Positions 1 to 9,800 of a stretch of 33,899 nt of DNA are shown here, one piece after another; within the stretch, counting starts at the first letter, position 1, and each line of letters starts with the position of its first letter. The position numbers and the translations under genes were made by a program. The notes beneath the pieces were generated by a model. That model did not search any database and was not told where the DNA came from. It saw only the letters and a program-made list of their open reading frames with translations. The DNA comes from a virus, in the IMG/VR virus record IMGVR_UViG_3300010299_000025, positions 1 through 33,899 of that record. One strand, given 5' to 3'.

Positions 1-1
1 C

Positions 2-148
2 CCACAGATGCAAGTCTTCGACTCTGGAGAGGTTCAGGATATGTGTGGAGAGGACGTTTCGTTCTGTCTCGATGCTAAGAAGGCTGGATTTGAGATCTGG
101 TGTCATCCACAGGTCAGAGTTGGTCACGAAAAAACCCGAGTCATTTGA
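2..148 (+). CDS. Glycosyltransferase family 2-like protein, C-terminal fragment
   Basis: This is the last 48 codons of a gene that begins before the window; the frame opens at base 2 and ends at TGA 146-148. The fragment contains a GED motif followed by FCLDAKKAGFEIW and, about ten residues later, VGHEK. In GT-A fold glycosyltransferases of family 2, an acidic ED pair is followed by F-x-x-(R/K)-x-x-x-x-G and a later histidine in a V(G/A)H context, so the fragment fits the end of such a catalytic domain. Such enzymes move a sugar from a nucleotide-sugar donor to an acceptor. In marine myoviruses the acceptor is usually unknown and could be a virion protein or host surface glycan. Base composition is clearly richer in G+C than the structural genes downstream. 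The N-terminal half, including any DxD motif, is outside the window, so the substrate cannot be judged. Confidence 0.7.
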   Translation, partial: PQMQVFDSGEVQDMCGEDVSFCLDAKKAGFEIWCHPQVRVGHEKTRVI

Positions 149-160
149 TTATTATTTTTT

Positions 161-889
161 ATGAGTCATCTACTAGTAAATTTACCCTCAGAAAAAGTTT
201 GGGTTAGAAAAGAATATCTAAGAGATCTCAAAGATGGTCACGGTGAATTTGTAGAAGGTGTCTGGGTTTCGGTTAAATCGATTCCTGGACGTGCCTTTTA
301 CTTTGAGACCTATTTACCAGAATACGGTGCAATGTTTGATAAACTTCCTATCAGTGCATTTGTGTCTAGACCTGAAACTCCTACTCCAGATCTAGATCTA
401 CCAAACCTACAGTTCTGGAATTGTATGGATTATGGAGTTACTACAATTTGTAAACAATTCACTGCTTCAATGGATTGGCAAATTAAAACTCGTCATTTTG
501 GAAATATGAATGGTTATTATGTTTGCACATTGGATAATTATCATGCAAATCCAGATGTAATTGATTGTTCTACAAGTGAATCGCCATCTGAACATAAGTC
601 ATTTAATGTAATTAATTTAAAAAATGGTCAGTTTGCATTGTATCCAAACAATAGGTGTAGAATCTTTGATCTTAGTTTAACTCCAGAAAATCCAAAAGAT
701 CCTGACTTCAAAGTTTCGACTGAATATTATCAGGTTGAGAATGACATTGGTTGGGGAAGACTTGGTGATACTGATGAGTATTTCTGGGAGACGCCGGATG
801 AAAAGTATTCATGTCTATCAGTTACTCTTCCTATGCCAAATGATATAACGGATGAAAAAGATTCAATCCTAAGGTTTGAGAGAATTTAG
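161..889 (+). CDS. Conserved phage protein of unknown function (242 aa)
   Basis: A complete 242-residue reading frame starts 12 bases after the glycosyltransferase stop, with no clear Shine-Dalgarno sequence. I do not recognise a named family. The protein is soluble in appearance: there is no signal peptide or membrane segment, it is rich in aromatic residues (many F, Y and W) and has scattered cysteines. The middle (about residues 95-135) alternates aromatic and polar residues, as in a beta-rich domain, and the C-terminal part is acidic. The general look is that of conserved hypothetical proteins of T4-like cyanophages, but that is an impression and not a match I could test. It lies upstream of the late terminator, apart from the baseplate operon, so a structural role should not be assumed. 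Confidence 0.75.
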   Translation: MSHLLVNLPSEKVWVRKEYLRDLKDGHGEFVEGVWVSVKSIPGRAFYFETYLPEYGAMFDKLPISAFVSRPETPTPDLDLPNLQFWNCMDYGVTTICKQFTASMDWQIKTRHFGNMNGYYVCTLDNYHANPDVIDCSTSESPSEHKSFNVINLKNGQFALYPNNRCRIFDLSLTPENPKDPDFKVSTEYYQVENDIGWGRLGDTDEYFWETPDEKYSCLSVTLPMPNDITDEKDSILRFERI

Positions 890-899
890 GCGTTAGAAA

Positions 900-907
900 A
901 ATAAATA
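900..907 (+). promoter_or_regulatory. T4-type late promoter (AATAAATA)
   Basis: The octamer AATAAATA matches the T4 late promoter consensus TATAAATA at seven of eight positions and the NATAAATA form reported for marine T4-like phages. It lies about 25 bases before the ATG of the 56-aa gene, in the only intergenic gap nearby. The sequence is AT-rich in general, so chance occurrence is possible; the position upstream of a start codon is the main support. Confidence 0.5.
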
Positions 908-931
908 TTAGTTGGATAAAATTTTGAGCAA

Positions 932-1102
932 ATGAAAACAGAAAAAATCAATATATACTGTCAGGGGAGAAAGATCTACCACGGTCTTTCTGAAGAATCA
1001 ATGTTTGAAGTTCTTGATCAATTAACTGAAGAATTTTATGCAACAGGGGTTCCCCTTCCTGAGGAAATTATGGTAGAATACACAAGTACCGAAGGAGATT
1101 AA
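932..1102 (+). CDS. Small acidic hypothetical protein (56 aa)
   Basis: ATG at 932 opens a 56-codon frame ending at TAA 1100-1102. The product starts MKTEKINIYCQG and ends EYTSTEGD; it is acidic in its second half and has a helix-prone centre (about residues 20-38). No domain is recognised and there is no membrane segment or signal peptide. Support for it being real comes from the late-promoter-like octamer 25 bases upstream, the two-base gap to the next small gene, and ordinary codon use. It could be a small structural or regulatory protein; the sequence does not show which. Confidence 0.6.
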   Translation: MKTEKINIYCQGRKIYHGLSEESMFEVLDQLTEEFYATGVPLPEEIMVEYTSTEGD

Positions 1103-1104
1103 TT

Positions 1105-1248
1105 ATGGCACTGCGTCCAGGGAAAAATGGAAAGGAGACTATCGAAAGTCGTCCGAAAAAAACGAGACAGGGGAGCTCGCAATATACGAAACTCTCTGCA
1201 TCATCTCGGAATGGAAAGCGAAAACGTTATAGGGGTCAAGGTAGATAA
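1105..1248 (+). CDS. Small highly basic protein (47 aa)
   Basis: ATG at 1105 follows the previous stop by two bases and opens a 47-codon frame ending at TAA 1246-1248. The product is strongly basic: it starts MALRPGKNGKE, has a central KKTRQG stretch and ends GKRKRYRGQGR, with few acidic residues. I recall this style of very short basic protein with a terminal RYRGQGR-like end as recurrent in T4-like cyanophages, with no assigned role. The lysine and arginine pattern suggests binding to nucleic acid or to an acidic surface, which is inference. Arginine codons include CGT, CGG and CGA as well as AGA, and 28 of 60 bases at 1141-1200 are G or C, much above the baseplate genes. Confidence 0.7.
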   Translation: MALRPGKNGKETIESRPKKTRQGSSQYTKLSASSRNGKRKRYRGQGR

Positions 1249-1299
1249 TTCTTTACAACTATTTCTGATTTGAGAGTCTGTGTCTTTTACGTAGTTTAA

Positions 1300-1425
1300 A
1301 TGTCAAATACTCTCAGAAAACTGAATAGCGTTAACTTAACGACGCTCTTAATCACTGTGATGGCATCTTCTGCCCTTATTAAAATGTCGGTAGCGTCATT
1401 ATATCTTGAGGAATACTTCGACTGA
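1300..1425 (+). CDS. Putative small membrane protein (41 aa)
   Basis: ATG at 1300 opens a 41-codon frame ending at TGA 1423-1425. The product has a short basic start (MSNTLRKLNS), a hydrophobic stretch of about 20 residues (roughly 13-35, containing LLITVMASSALI) and an acidic end (LEEYFD). This charge layout fits a single membrane-spanning peptide with its N-terminus inside. There is no good ribosome binding site. The frame sits between the 47-aa gene and an intrinsic terminator, as the last gene of a transcript would. It may be a real small phage protein or a chance frame; I cannot tell without comparison to related genomes. Confidence 0.45.
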   Translation: MSNTLRKLNSVNLTTLLITVMASSALIKMSVASLYLEEYFD

Positions 1426-1442
1426 ATTTTCTCAGATCATAT

Positions 1443-1469
1443 GAAGTCTCGAAAGAGACTTCTTTTTTT
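1443..1469 (+). terminator. Intrinsic (rho-independent) terminator
   Basis: A perfect 8-bp stem, GAAGTCTC at 1443-1450 pairing with GAGACTTC at 1455-1462, closes a GAAA tetraloop (1451-1454) and is followed at once by seven T residues (1463-1469). It lies 17 bases after the stop of the 41-aa frame and before the late promoter of the baseplate operon, so it separates the two transcription units. Confidence 0.9.
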
Positions 1470-1503
1470 ATGCTTGGAATTATTTTAAGGTAATCATATC
1501 GCG

Positions 1504-1541
1504 TTTCTTTCAATAAGCGAACGTCGAATTTCTTTCAATAA
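1504..1541 (+). repeat. Pair of 13-base direct repeats (TTTCTTTCAATAA)
   Basis: TTTCTTTCAATAA occurs at 1504-1516 and again, without mismatch, at 1529-1541; the starts are 25 bases apart. The pair lies in the gap between the terminator and the late promoter at 1548. The rest of the 1426-1581 gap holds only the terminator, this pair and the promoter. A protein-binding role is possible but nothing in the sequence proves it. Confidence 0.6.
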
Positions 1542-1547
1542 AACTCA

Positions 1548-1555
1548 AATAAATA
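1548..1555 (+). promoter_or_regulatory. T4-type late promoter for the baseplate operon (AATAAATA)
   Basis: AATAAATA matches the late promoter consensus of T4-like phages at seven of eight positions. It lies 26 bases before the GTG start of gp25 and downstream of a strong terminator, exactly where the large baseplate transcript should begin. In T4 such sites are read by host RNA polymerase carrying the gp55 sigma factor and the gp33 co-activator. Confidence 0.65.
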
Positions 1556-1581
1556 CATATATAATTTTTGAGAAAGACAAA

Positions 1582-1986
1582 GTGCCTCTCAATGCAGTAT
1601 CAATAGGATTTAAAGATATCAGTCTATCTTTTTTAAGAAATCCTGTAACAAATGATATTACATCTTTAAGAAATGAAGATGCAATAAAGAAATCAGTATT
1701 CAATTTAATTAGAACTCAGGTAGGAGAAAGGTTCTTCAATTCTCTTCTAGGTTCAAATGTTGAAGGATCCCTATTTGAACTTGCGACAGATAATTTACTT
1801 GATCCACTAGAGATTGAAATTAAAAACGTAATTAATAACTTTGAACCTAGAGTAATATTAAGGGAAGTTGAAGTTGATCCTTTACCAGATAGAAATACAT
1901 TAAATATTTCTATATCTTACGATATTGTTGGATTAGGTGCTCCTACACAAACAATTAACTTTGTATTACAACCAACCCGATACTAA
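1582..1986 (+). CDS. gp25: Baseplate wedge protein gp25 (sheath initiator, lysozyme-like fold family)
   Basis: The 134-residue product has the length of T4 gp25 (132 aa) and the family features: a GER motif (48-50) followed by FFNSLLG, an LFE at 64-66, and the conserved EPR triplet at 88-90 that this family shares with TssE of type VI secretion. In T4, gp25 sits in the baseplate wedge next to gp6 and nucleates sheath assembly. The start is GTG at 1582: the protein contains no internal methionine, so no ATG in this frame could replace it. A purine-rich GAGAAAG precedes the start by five bases. The stop overlaps the gp6 start by one base (TAATG), which suggests translational coupling. Confidence 0.93.
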   Translation: MPLNAVSIGFKDISLSFLRNPVTNDITSLRNEDAIKKSVFNLIRTQVGERFFNSLLGSNVEGSLFELATDNLLDPLEIEIKNVINNFEPRVILREVEVDPLPDRNTLNISISYDIVGLGAPTQTINFVLQPTRY

Positions 1987-3869
1987 TGGCATTCACACAA
2001 CTAACGAATTTAGACTTTGATCAAATTCGGGAATCAATTAAGGACTACTTAAGATCAAATTCAAACTTCACAGACTTTGATTTTGAAGGATCCAACTTTT
2101 CAATACTAATTGATATTCTAGCTTATAATACTTATTTGACAGCCTACAACACCAATATGGTGGCGAATGAGGCGTTCTTAGACTCTGCTACAGTTCGTGA
2201 GAATGTAGTATCACTTGCACGTAATATTGGGTACGTTCCACTGTCTCGTAGGGCAGCTAGAGCGAGTGTATCTTTCTCTGTATTTGATATTCCAGACAGT
2301 TCTTTAACAGCAACTATCAAAGCAGGGATTCTTTGTACAGGAAATTTTAATAATACAAGTTTTATTTTCTCAGTTCCTGAGGATATTCAGGTTGGAGTTG
2401 TAAATAACAGAGCAGATTTTTCAGATATTGATATCTTTGAAGGAACTTTGATCACGAAAAAGTTCACAGTAGATGATTCTCAACCAAATCAAAAGTATAT
2501 TTTACAAAATCCTTTCATTGATACTTCTACAATTAGAGTTAAAGTTAAAAATACTTCTACAGATACTACTGAAGAGGAGTATACTCAGATTGACAACATC
2601 ATAAACATTGATTCTGACTCTAAAATCTTCTTAGTTCAAGAAGTTTCTGATGAAAAATATGAAATTTTCTTTGGAGATGGTATTTTAGGTAAGAAATTGA
2701 GCAATAATAATGAAATTACCGTGACTTATATTGTCACAAATGGAAGATCTGGCAATGGAGCATTAGATTTTACGTTCTCTGGTAACATTTTAGACAATAA
2801 TTCCGCAAATATTAGCGGAGGAACCGGACTTGTCATTACAAATGAACCAGCATCAAATGGAGATGAGATACAAAGTATCGAATCAGTACGTTATTATGCA
2901 CCAAGACTCTATTCAACGCAGTATAGAGCGGTAACTGCAGCAGATTATGAGGCAATTATACCCTCAATTTTCCCAAATGTAGAATCTGTCACTGCTTTTG
3001 GGGGAGAAGATCTGGATCCGCCAAAGTTTGGCACTACTTTTCTTGCTATAAAGCCTAAAAATTCAGATTCTTTGAGTGTATTCTCTCAAGATTTGATTCG
3101 TCAGTCACTAAAGAATTATTCTGTTTCTGGATTAGCGGTAGAATTTGTTGATGTAAATGTATTATACGTAGAGTTAATAAGTACATTCTACTACAATTCA
3201 AGTTTAATTTCATCTCCATCAGATTTGAAGGCAAAAGTTACAAATTCTTTAACAAAATTTGCAAATTCTTCAGATTTAAACAAGTTTGGAGGAAGATTTA
3301 AGTATAGTAAAGCGATTCGTATCATTGACGCAACAAATGAAGCGATTACTTCTAATATTACAAAGGTAAGAATTCGTCGCAATATCCCAGTAACTCTTAA
3401 TTCTCCAACAAAATATGTAATTTGCTTTGAAAATAGATTCAATGTTTTAAATAAGAAAAATAATATTCGTTCAACAGGATTCAAGGTTAACGGTATTACT
3501 GAAACAGTTTATATCGGTGATCAACCAGACTCTGATTTGTCTAAAGGAACTTTATTTTTATTTTCTTTGAATCAAGATGAAGTTTCTATTAAAGTTCAAA
3601 ATGTTGGAACTATAAATTATACCACCGGAGAAATTAATATAGATAATATAAATGTATCTTCAACTGTTTTACCGAATAATATAATTGAAATTGATGCAAT
3701 TCCACATTCAAATGATGTAATTGCTAAAAAATCAATTTATTTGAAACTAGATATTGGAAGAAGTGTAATCAGTCCTGTAAAGGACATAATTTCATCAGGA
3801 GAAAATGTTTCAGGAAGTAGATTTACTCCAGAATCAAGTTATTTTTCAGACTCAAAAATAAGAATTTAA
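1986..3869 (+). CDS. gp6: Baseplate wedge protein gp6 (baseplate J-like)
   Basis: The 627-residue product is close in length to T4 gp6 (660 aa). Typical features are an N-terminal segment in which residues about 40-60 read LIDILAYNTYLTAYNTNMV, followed by NEAFLDSATVRENVVSLA, and a core at about 299-360 with YYAPRLYSTQYRAVTAADYEA and then VESVTAFGGEDLDPP. These are the hallmarks of the gp6/J baseplate family. In the virion, gp6 dimers form the inner ring that joins wedges around the hub and bind gp25 and gp53. The C-terminal third is more variable and rich in Asn, Ile and Ser. The start overlaps the gp25 stop by one base, and the next gene begins two bases after its stop. Confidence 0.93.
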   Translation: MAFTQLTNLDFDQIRESIKDYLRSNSNFTDFDFEGSNFSILIDILAYNTYLTAYNTNMVANEAFLDSATVRENVVSLARNIGYVPLSRRAARASVSFSVFDIPDSSLTATIKAGILCTGNFNNTSFIFSVPEDIQVGVVNNRADFSDIDIFEGTLITKKFTVDDSQPNQKYILQNPFIDTSTIRVKVKNTSTDTTEEEYTQIDNIINIDSDSKIFLVQEVSDEKYEIFFGDGILGKKLSNNNEITVTYIVTNGRSGNGALDFTFSGNILDNNSANISGGTGLVITNEPASNGDEIQSIESVRYYAPRLYSTQYRAVTAADYEAIIPSIFPNVESVTAFGGEDLDPPKFGTTFLAIKPKNSDSLSVFSQDLIRQSLKNYSVSGLAVEFVDVNVLYVELISTFYYNSSLISSPSDLKAKVTNSLTKFANSSDLNKFGGRFKYSKAIRIIDATNEAITSNITKVRIRRNIPVTLNSPTKYVICFENRFNVLNKKNNIRSTGFKVNGITETVYIGDQPDSDLSKGTLFLFSLNQDEVSIKVQNVGTINYTTGEINIDNINVSSTVLPNNIIEIDAIPHSNDVIAKKSIYLKLDIGRSVISPVKDIISSGENVSGSRFTPESSYFSDSKIRI

Positions 3870-3870
3870 A

Positions 3871-6800
3871 ATGAATCAAGATAAAAAAGTAATTAAAATT
3901 AGTGATGTTGTCGAAAATCAAATTCCAGAATTTATTTTCACAGATAATCCAAATTTTGAAGAATTTTTAAAGCAATATTACATATCACAAGAGTTTCAAG
4001 GCGGAGTTGTAGATCTTGCTGAGAACTTAATTGATTACAAAAATGCTGATTCATTCGATTCAAGCAATTTAATTACAAAAACAACATTATCTTCAGATAT
4101 TGATCCATTTTCTGAGACTATTACTGTAGAATCCACTACAGGTTGGCCAAAAACTTATGGTCTTTTAAAGATTAATAATGAAATTATAACTTATACTGGA
4201 ATTACTACAAATTCTTTTACTGGTTGTGTGAGAGGATTTAGTGGGATTCAATCTGTTTCCAAAGAAAATGATCCTGAATTCCTTGTATTCTCACAATCAG
4301 AATCAGATTTCCACACTAGTGGAGACTCTGTAGAGAATTTAAGTAATTTATTCTTAATTGAATTTTTTAAAAAGACTAAATCTCAGTTTATTCCTGGATT
4401 CGAAGACCTAAATTTTGATTCTAGAATTGATATTCCTAACTTCATCAGCAAATCTAAAGACTTTTATAGATCTAAAGGTACTGATGAATCTTTTGAAATT
4501 TTATTTAAAGTTCTTTTTGGTGAAAAAGTAGAAGTAATTAAACCAAAAGACTTTTTATTCACACCTTCAGATGACAAATGGATTGTAGTTGAAAACTTTA
4601 TTTGTGATTTAGTTGAAGGAGATCCTTTAAAGATAAGTGGTCAGACTCTGTTCCAAAGTGAAAATGATTCAGGTACTATTTTAGAAGCTAGTGGATCAAT
4701 TTATGCCATAAGTTCTTTCAATGTTAGAGAAAATATTTTTTATAAAGTTAGCATATTCTCAGGATTTTCTAATAATTTAAGTCCAAGAGGATCTATTTTT
4801 GGAGAATTTAAAACTACAGCAAAAACATATGTAGTTTCTGATGTTTCTGAAAACAGTAGCACTATTCCGGTAGTATCTACAATTGGATTTGATCGTAGTG
4901 GTAAGTTAGTTATTGGTAGTTCCGAAATAACATATACAGATAAAACTTCTACAGAGTTTTTAAATTGTTCGGGAATAGTAAATTCTATATCAAATTCTAC
5001 AGAAATATATTCTGATAACTTTGTATTCTCATATGAAGATGGTGATATAAATTCCATTGTAAAATTAAGAATAGTCAATACAATTTCAAATATTGATTCT
5101 AGTGACTTAGTATTAATTAATGAGGGTGATCAAATTAATATTAAAGGTTTAGGATCTACTAGAAATAGTATTTTTACAGATTCTTTAAATTATAATGTAC
5201 CATCAGTAATTTCAGCAGGAAAGGTTTTCCCTGCTGAAGAAGATTTAGGAGAATTTGAAGAAGGTATTAACATTAATGGTTTTGTGAAAACAAAGTTTCC
5301 ACATTATTTAAAAAATGATGATGATGTTGAAATATTCAACTCATCTAGAAATATTAAAATTGCTAATGCTAAAGTTAGTAATGTTAATACTTCTAGATCT
5401 TTTATAATTAATAATTCATCAGGACTTTCTGAATTTATAAACAATGAAATAAAAATAAGAAGAATTCCTTTTAGATCAAAATCTTCACTTTATCCCGAAG
5501 TTGATAAAAAATTTGCAGTCAATGTTCAGAATTCATATGAAGACACGGATAATTATTACTTAGAGTCTAATGGATTTCCAGATAATGATATAAAACCATA
5601 CAAAAAAGAATATAAATTTACTGTTGAAAATGAAAATGGTCTTTTAAGTATAATAAGTGACTCTAATAATAGATCTGAGCATATTTTTCAAAATGGAGAT
5701 ATAGTAAGAGTATCTAATATAGTTGGAGTTTCTACTGTACTATCTAATAATGTTGATTATTATATAAAAAGAATAAATGTATCTAGTTTAAAATTATCTA
5801 GAAGTTTACTTAATGTATTAAAAGAAGATTTTGTAATCCCTGAGGTTGATATTGAATGCACTTTGACATCTAAATCATTATCTGGAAAGCAATTAACTTC
5901 TTCAAAATCATTTAAAAAGATACCAAAAGATATTGACTATACTAGAACTGAAGAAACTACAAAACCAGGATCAATTGGAGTTTTAGTTAATGGAGTAGAA
6001 ATTCAAAATTATAAATCTTTAGATAAAATTTATTTTGGCACTTTAGAAAATATATTAGTTTTAAATTCTGGTTCTGGATATGATTTATTGAATCCTCCTA
6101 CTTTTAAAATTGGAATTGGTTCGGAAGTTGATACTGTATCATCAATTATTCCACAATTAGAAGGAAAGGTTGAAAGTATATTTGTAGATGATCCTGGTTA
6201 TGATTATGTTGAAACACCAATTGTTACTATAAGTAATGGAAGCAATGAAGAAGTTAAGACTGAAGTTAGAATGAAACTAATTTCAAGAGAACTTGAATTT
6301 AATGCAGGAAACTCTGATGTAGTTGCAACTTTAGACACTGAAGAAAAGTTTATATTTACAGAACCTCATAGATTGATTGTTGGAGATGGTGTAATATATG
6401 ATTCTCTTTCAGGCACTAAAATTGGTATTGGAACTGAGTCTAGTGACGGTACACTATTAGATAAATCTGTATACTATGTTTCTTCTATTGGCGCTGGAAC
6501 TTCTTTTAGACTAGCTCCAACGGTAAAAGATGCTATAGATGAAACAAACTTGATTAGACTTAGAACTCTTGGAACTGGACTTCAGAAGTTTACTTCAGTA
6601 AAAAAAGTAAAAGTAATAGATTCAGTCAACTTGACTGATATTAATCCCACATTAAGATATAAAAAAATTGTAGCTAAAGCAGATGATATTAACAAATTTG
6701 ACAATATTATCAATATAAAAAATCACGGATTTTTATCCGGAGATGAAATTTCATATTCATTCTCTAATGGTAGTGGTTTAACTAATCTTTCAACATCAGA

Positions 6801-9800
6801 ATTTTATTATATAATTAAAATTGATAATAATAGTTTCAAATTATCATCTACAAAAGATTTAGAAAGTATTGTAGATTTTAATTTACCTGACAACGATACA
6901 GTTCATCTATTTGAGTATTCTCCAATAAAAGTAAATATTATAGGTTCATTAACTGTATCTGGTATATCTGAAATAGGAACTCCTGCAGTATTAACTCCAG
7001 TAGTAAGAGGATCAATTAATGAAGTATTAATTGAATCTTCTAAAACTGATTATAACACATCTGCTCGTACATTTTTAAATTTTAATGTCAATCCACAAAT
7101 TAAAGTAAATGATGGAAAAGGTGCTTTCTTACAACCAGTTATTGAAAATGGTAGGATAACTAATGTTATAATTCTAAGTCAAGGTGAAAACTATTTTAAC
7201 TCATTAGATTTAGAAGTTATTGGTAGTGGTAGTGGAGCAAAACTAAGCCCAGGAATTGTAAATGGTAAAATTACAAGTGTAAAAATTGTAAACAAAGGTA
7301 TTGGATATGATTCAAATACCACAATTAGAATAAAAAATATAGGATCAGGATTTAGTGCAATAGGTGAAATTAAGGATTATACATTAAATGAAGTTGATAG
7401 GTATAAAACTTCAATACTAAACAGAGGGATTATAGTTAATGATGTCTATAGACCAGAAAATAACATATATGGAGTATATAAACTAACCAATACTCTAAAG
7501 AATCTTCTAGGTGCAAATGATTCGAAATTACATTCTCCTATAATTGGATGGGCTTACGATGGATGTCCAATTTATGGACCTTTTGCATTTGAGAACAATG
7601 ATGGAACTGGTAATATAATTGAAATGACCAGTAGTTATAAAAAATCAAAAATACAAAGAATTACAGATGTTATAGAAGATTTTAAATTCGTAGAAAATAT
7701 AGGATCTTTAGATAAGCATAATGGAAGATATTGCATTACACCAGAATATCCAAATGGAGTTTATGCATATTTTGCAACTTCATCTTTTCCATTCTTCATA
7801 GGAGATACATATAAATTCAAACCATTACAAGAAAACTTTGAATTTAATTTTAGTCAAAATTTAGACTTTAACAAATTAGATATAATCAAATATACTTTAC
7901 CATATTATGTTAAAGATCAATTAAACTACTACGATTATTTTGATTACAGACCAAATCCAAAAAAAGAAGAAGCAATTGTACTAAAAACTTTATCTGGTGA
8001 TATTGATAATGTCGAAGTAATAGATTCTGGTGAAGGATATTCTATAGGTAGTAAACTGACATTTGACAATGATGGTACAGGTGGATTTGGAGCATCAGCA
8101 GAGATTACTGAACTTTCTGGAGTTGGAATTACAACAATAAATTCTAATACAAAAACAGTTCAAAATATAACATTTGTTTCAAATAATAATATAATTACAG
8201 GAATTGCTACAACTGCACACAATTTCAAGGATGATTTCTTTATAAAAATTTCAGGAATTACTGATTCTAATTTTAAATCATTGAATGGAGTTAAGCAAAT
8301 AAATGTAAATGAATTTAAAACAAGTCTAGATGAAAATTTAGATTCTGAATCTAATACTGGAATTGTAACTTCAATTAAAATTAAAGATTCTATAAAAATT
8401 TTTGATATAGATTCAGAAATAAAAATTTCCGATGAAACTGCTACTGTTATTGGTTTTGACTATTTAAACAATAGAGTTAATATTTTAAGAGAATCTTCTT
8501 CTCCATCATCTTCTATTGGTTCTTTAGTTGAGTTAAAACAGAATAAATTTAGTTTTAATGAAAGTAAATCTCTAGATCTTCCAGAAAAAGATGTATCATA
8601 TTATTTCAATTCTGATCTTGTTTCATTAGGATCAGATACTTCTGCAGGTGCTGGAAATACTGTTAATCTAGAACCACTTGGAGCTGGAGTTTCTCAAACG
8701 AAATATATTAGGACAGCAGGAATATGGATGCCTAATAATGAATTTAAGTCTGGAGAGTCAGTATCATATTCTAACAATTCAGCATTTTCAGATGTTCAAA
8801 GTGATCAATCCTTATCTAGTTTTTCAGAATTGTATATTGTAGATTTTGGAAACAGTGTAATTGGATTGACAACTATTCAAAACGATTTAAGTGGTTTATT
8901 ATATTATACTGATAAAGGAACAGGAAGACTTCACAAATTAAATACAAACAGAACTGTAATTTCAGGTCAAGCAATATTTAATGAAACAGTTGTTTCTACA
9001 GCATCTTCTCACGGATTAGATGTTGGAGATGAAGTAAGTTTAAAAGTAATATCTGGATTAACTACAACTTATACTACAACTTACAATCAATCAGATGCAA
9101 AACTTCAAATTGACGGACAAAATAATCCTGAAATAAATGTTTATAGAAATCAAAAAGTTGTATTTGATACTTCAACCGATACATTCTTAAGTGGTTCAAA
9201 CGCTGAATTTAAATTATATACAGATAGTGAATATAAGAATGAATATATTGGAACTGGAACTTCTGGAGTAGAAGTTGTAGTTGGAGTTGGTTCTTTAACT
9301 TTAAATGTTACAGATACAACTTTATCTACTCTTTATTACAATTTTGAATCTGATACTAAAAAAGTTTTTGATGATAAAACTGTTACTAACAATAATAGAA
9401 TCAATATTCTAGAAAGTCTTTATAATGTTACTAGTGGAATAGTAACTAATACAAATCAAACTTTTACAATAAACTTACCATCTTCTCCAGAGGAAGATAA
9501 TTACAATTCATCAGATTCTAATAAATTGTCATATACAGTTAAAAAGTCTGATGTTTTAGGTCCTATTTCTAAAATAAAATTAACTTCTAAAGGAGTTGAT
9601 TATAAAAAAATTCCATCTATAAAAAGTATAGAAGGTGATGGAAAATCTGCTGTATTAGTTCCTACAACAAAAAATATTGGAAGAGTATCAGAGATAGGTC
9701 CAATATCAATTAATGTTTGTCCTTCAGATAAAACTTTAGTTCCTGAATCAAATTCATATTCAGTTTTATATTTAAAAAACAACTATGAAGTATCATCAAT

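Noticed and set aside
1474-1502. Host-type sigma-70 promoter (TTGGAA with a later TATCGC)
   Set aside because: The -10 match is poor and the spacing only fits with weak hexamers; the late promoter at 1548 explains the transcript better.
1249-1581. tRNA or other structured RNA gene in the longest gap
   Set aside because: No cloverleaf or T-loop signature (GTTCRANNC) is visible on either strand; the gap is explained by the 41-aa frame, the terminator, the direct repeats and the promoter.
3191-3484. Minus-strand open frame opposite gp6
   Set aside because: It lies wholly inside a clearly coding gene on the other strand, with no promoter or ribosome binding site; AT-rich sequence leaves many such shadows, and the other minus-strand frames in this window were rejected on the same grounds.
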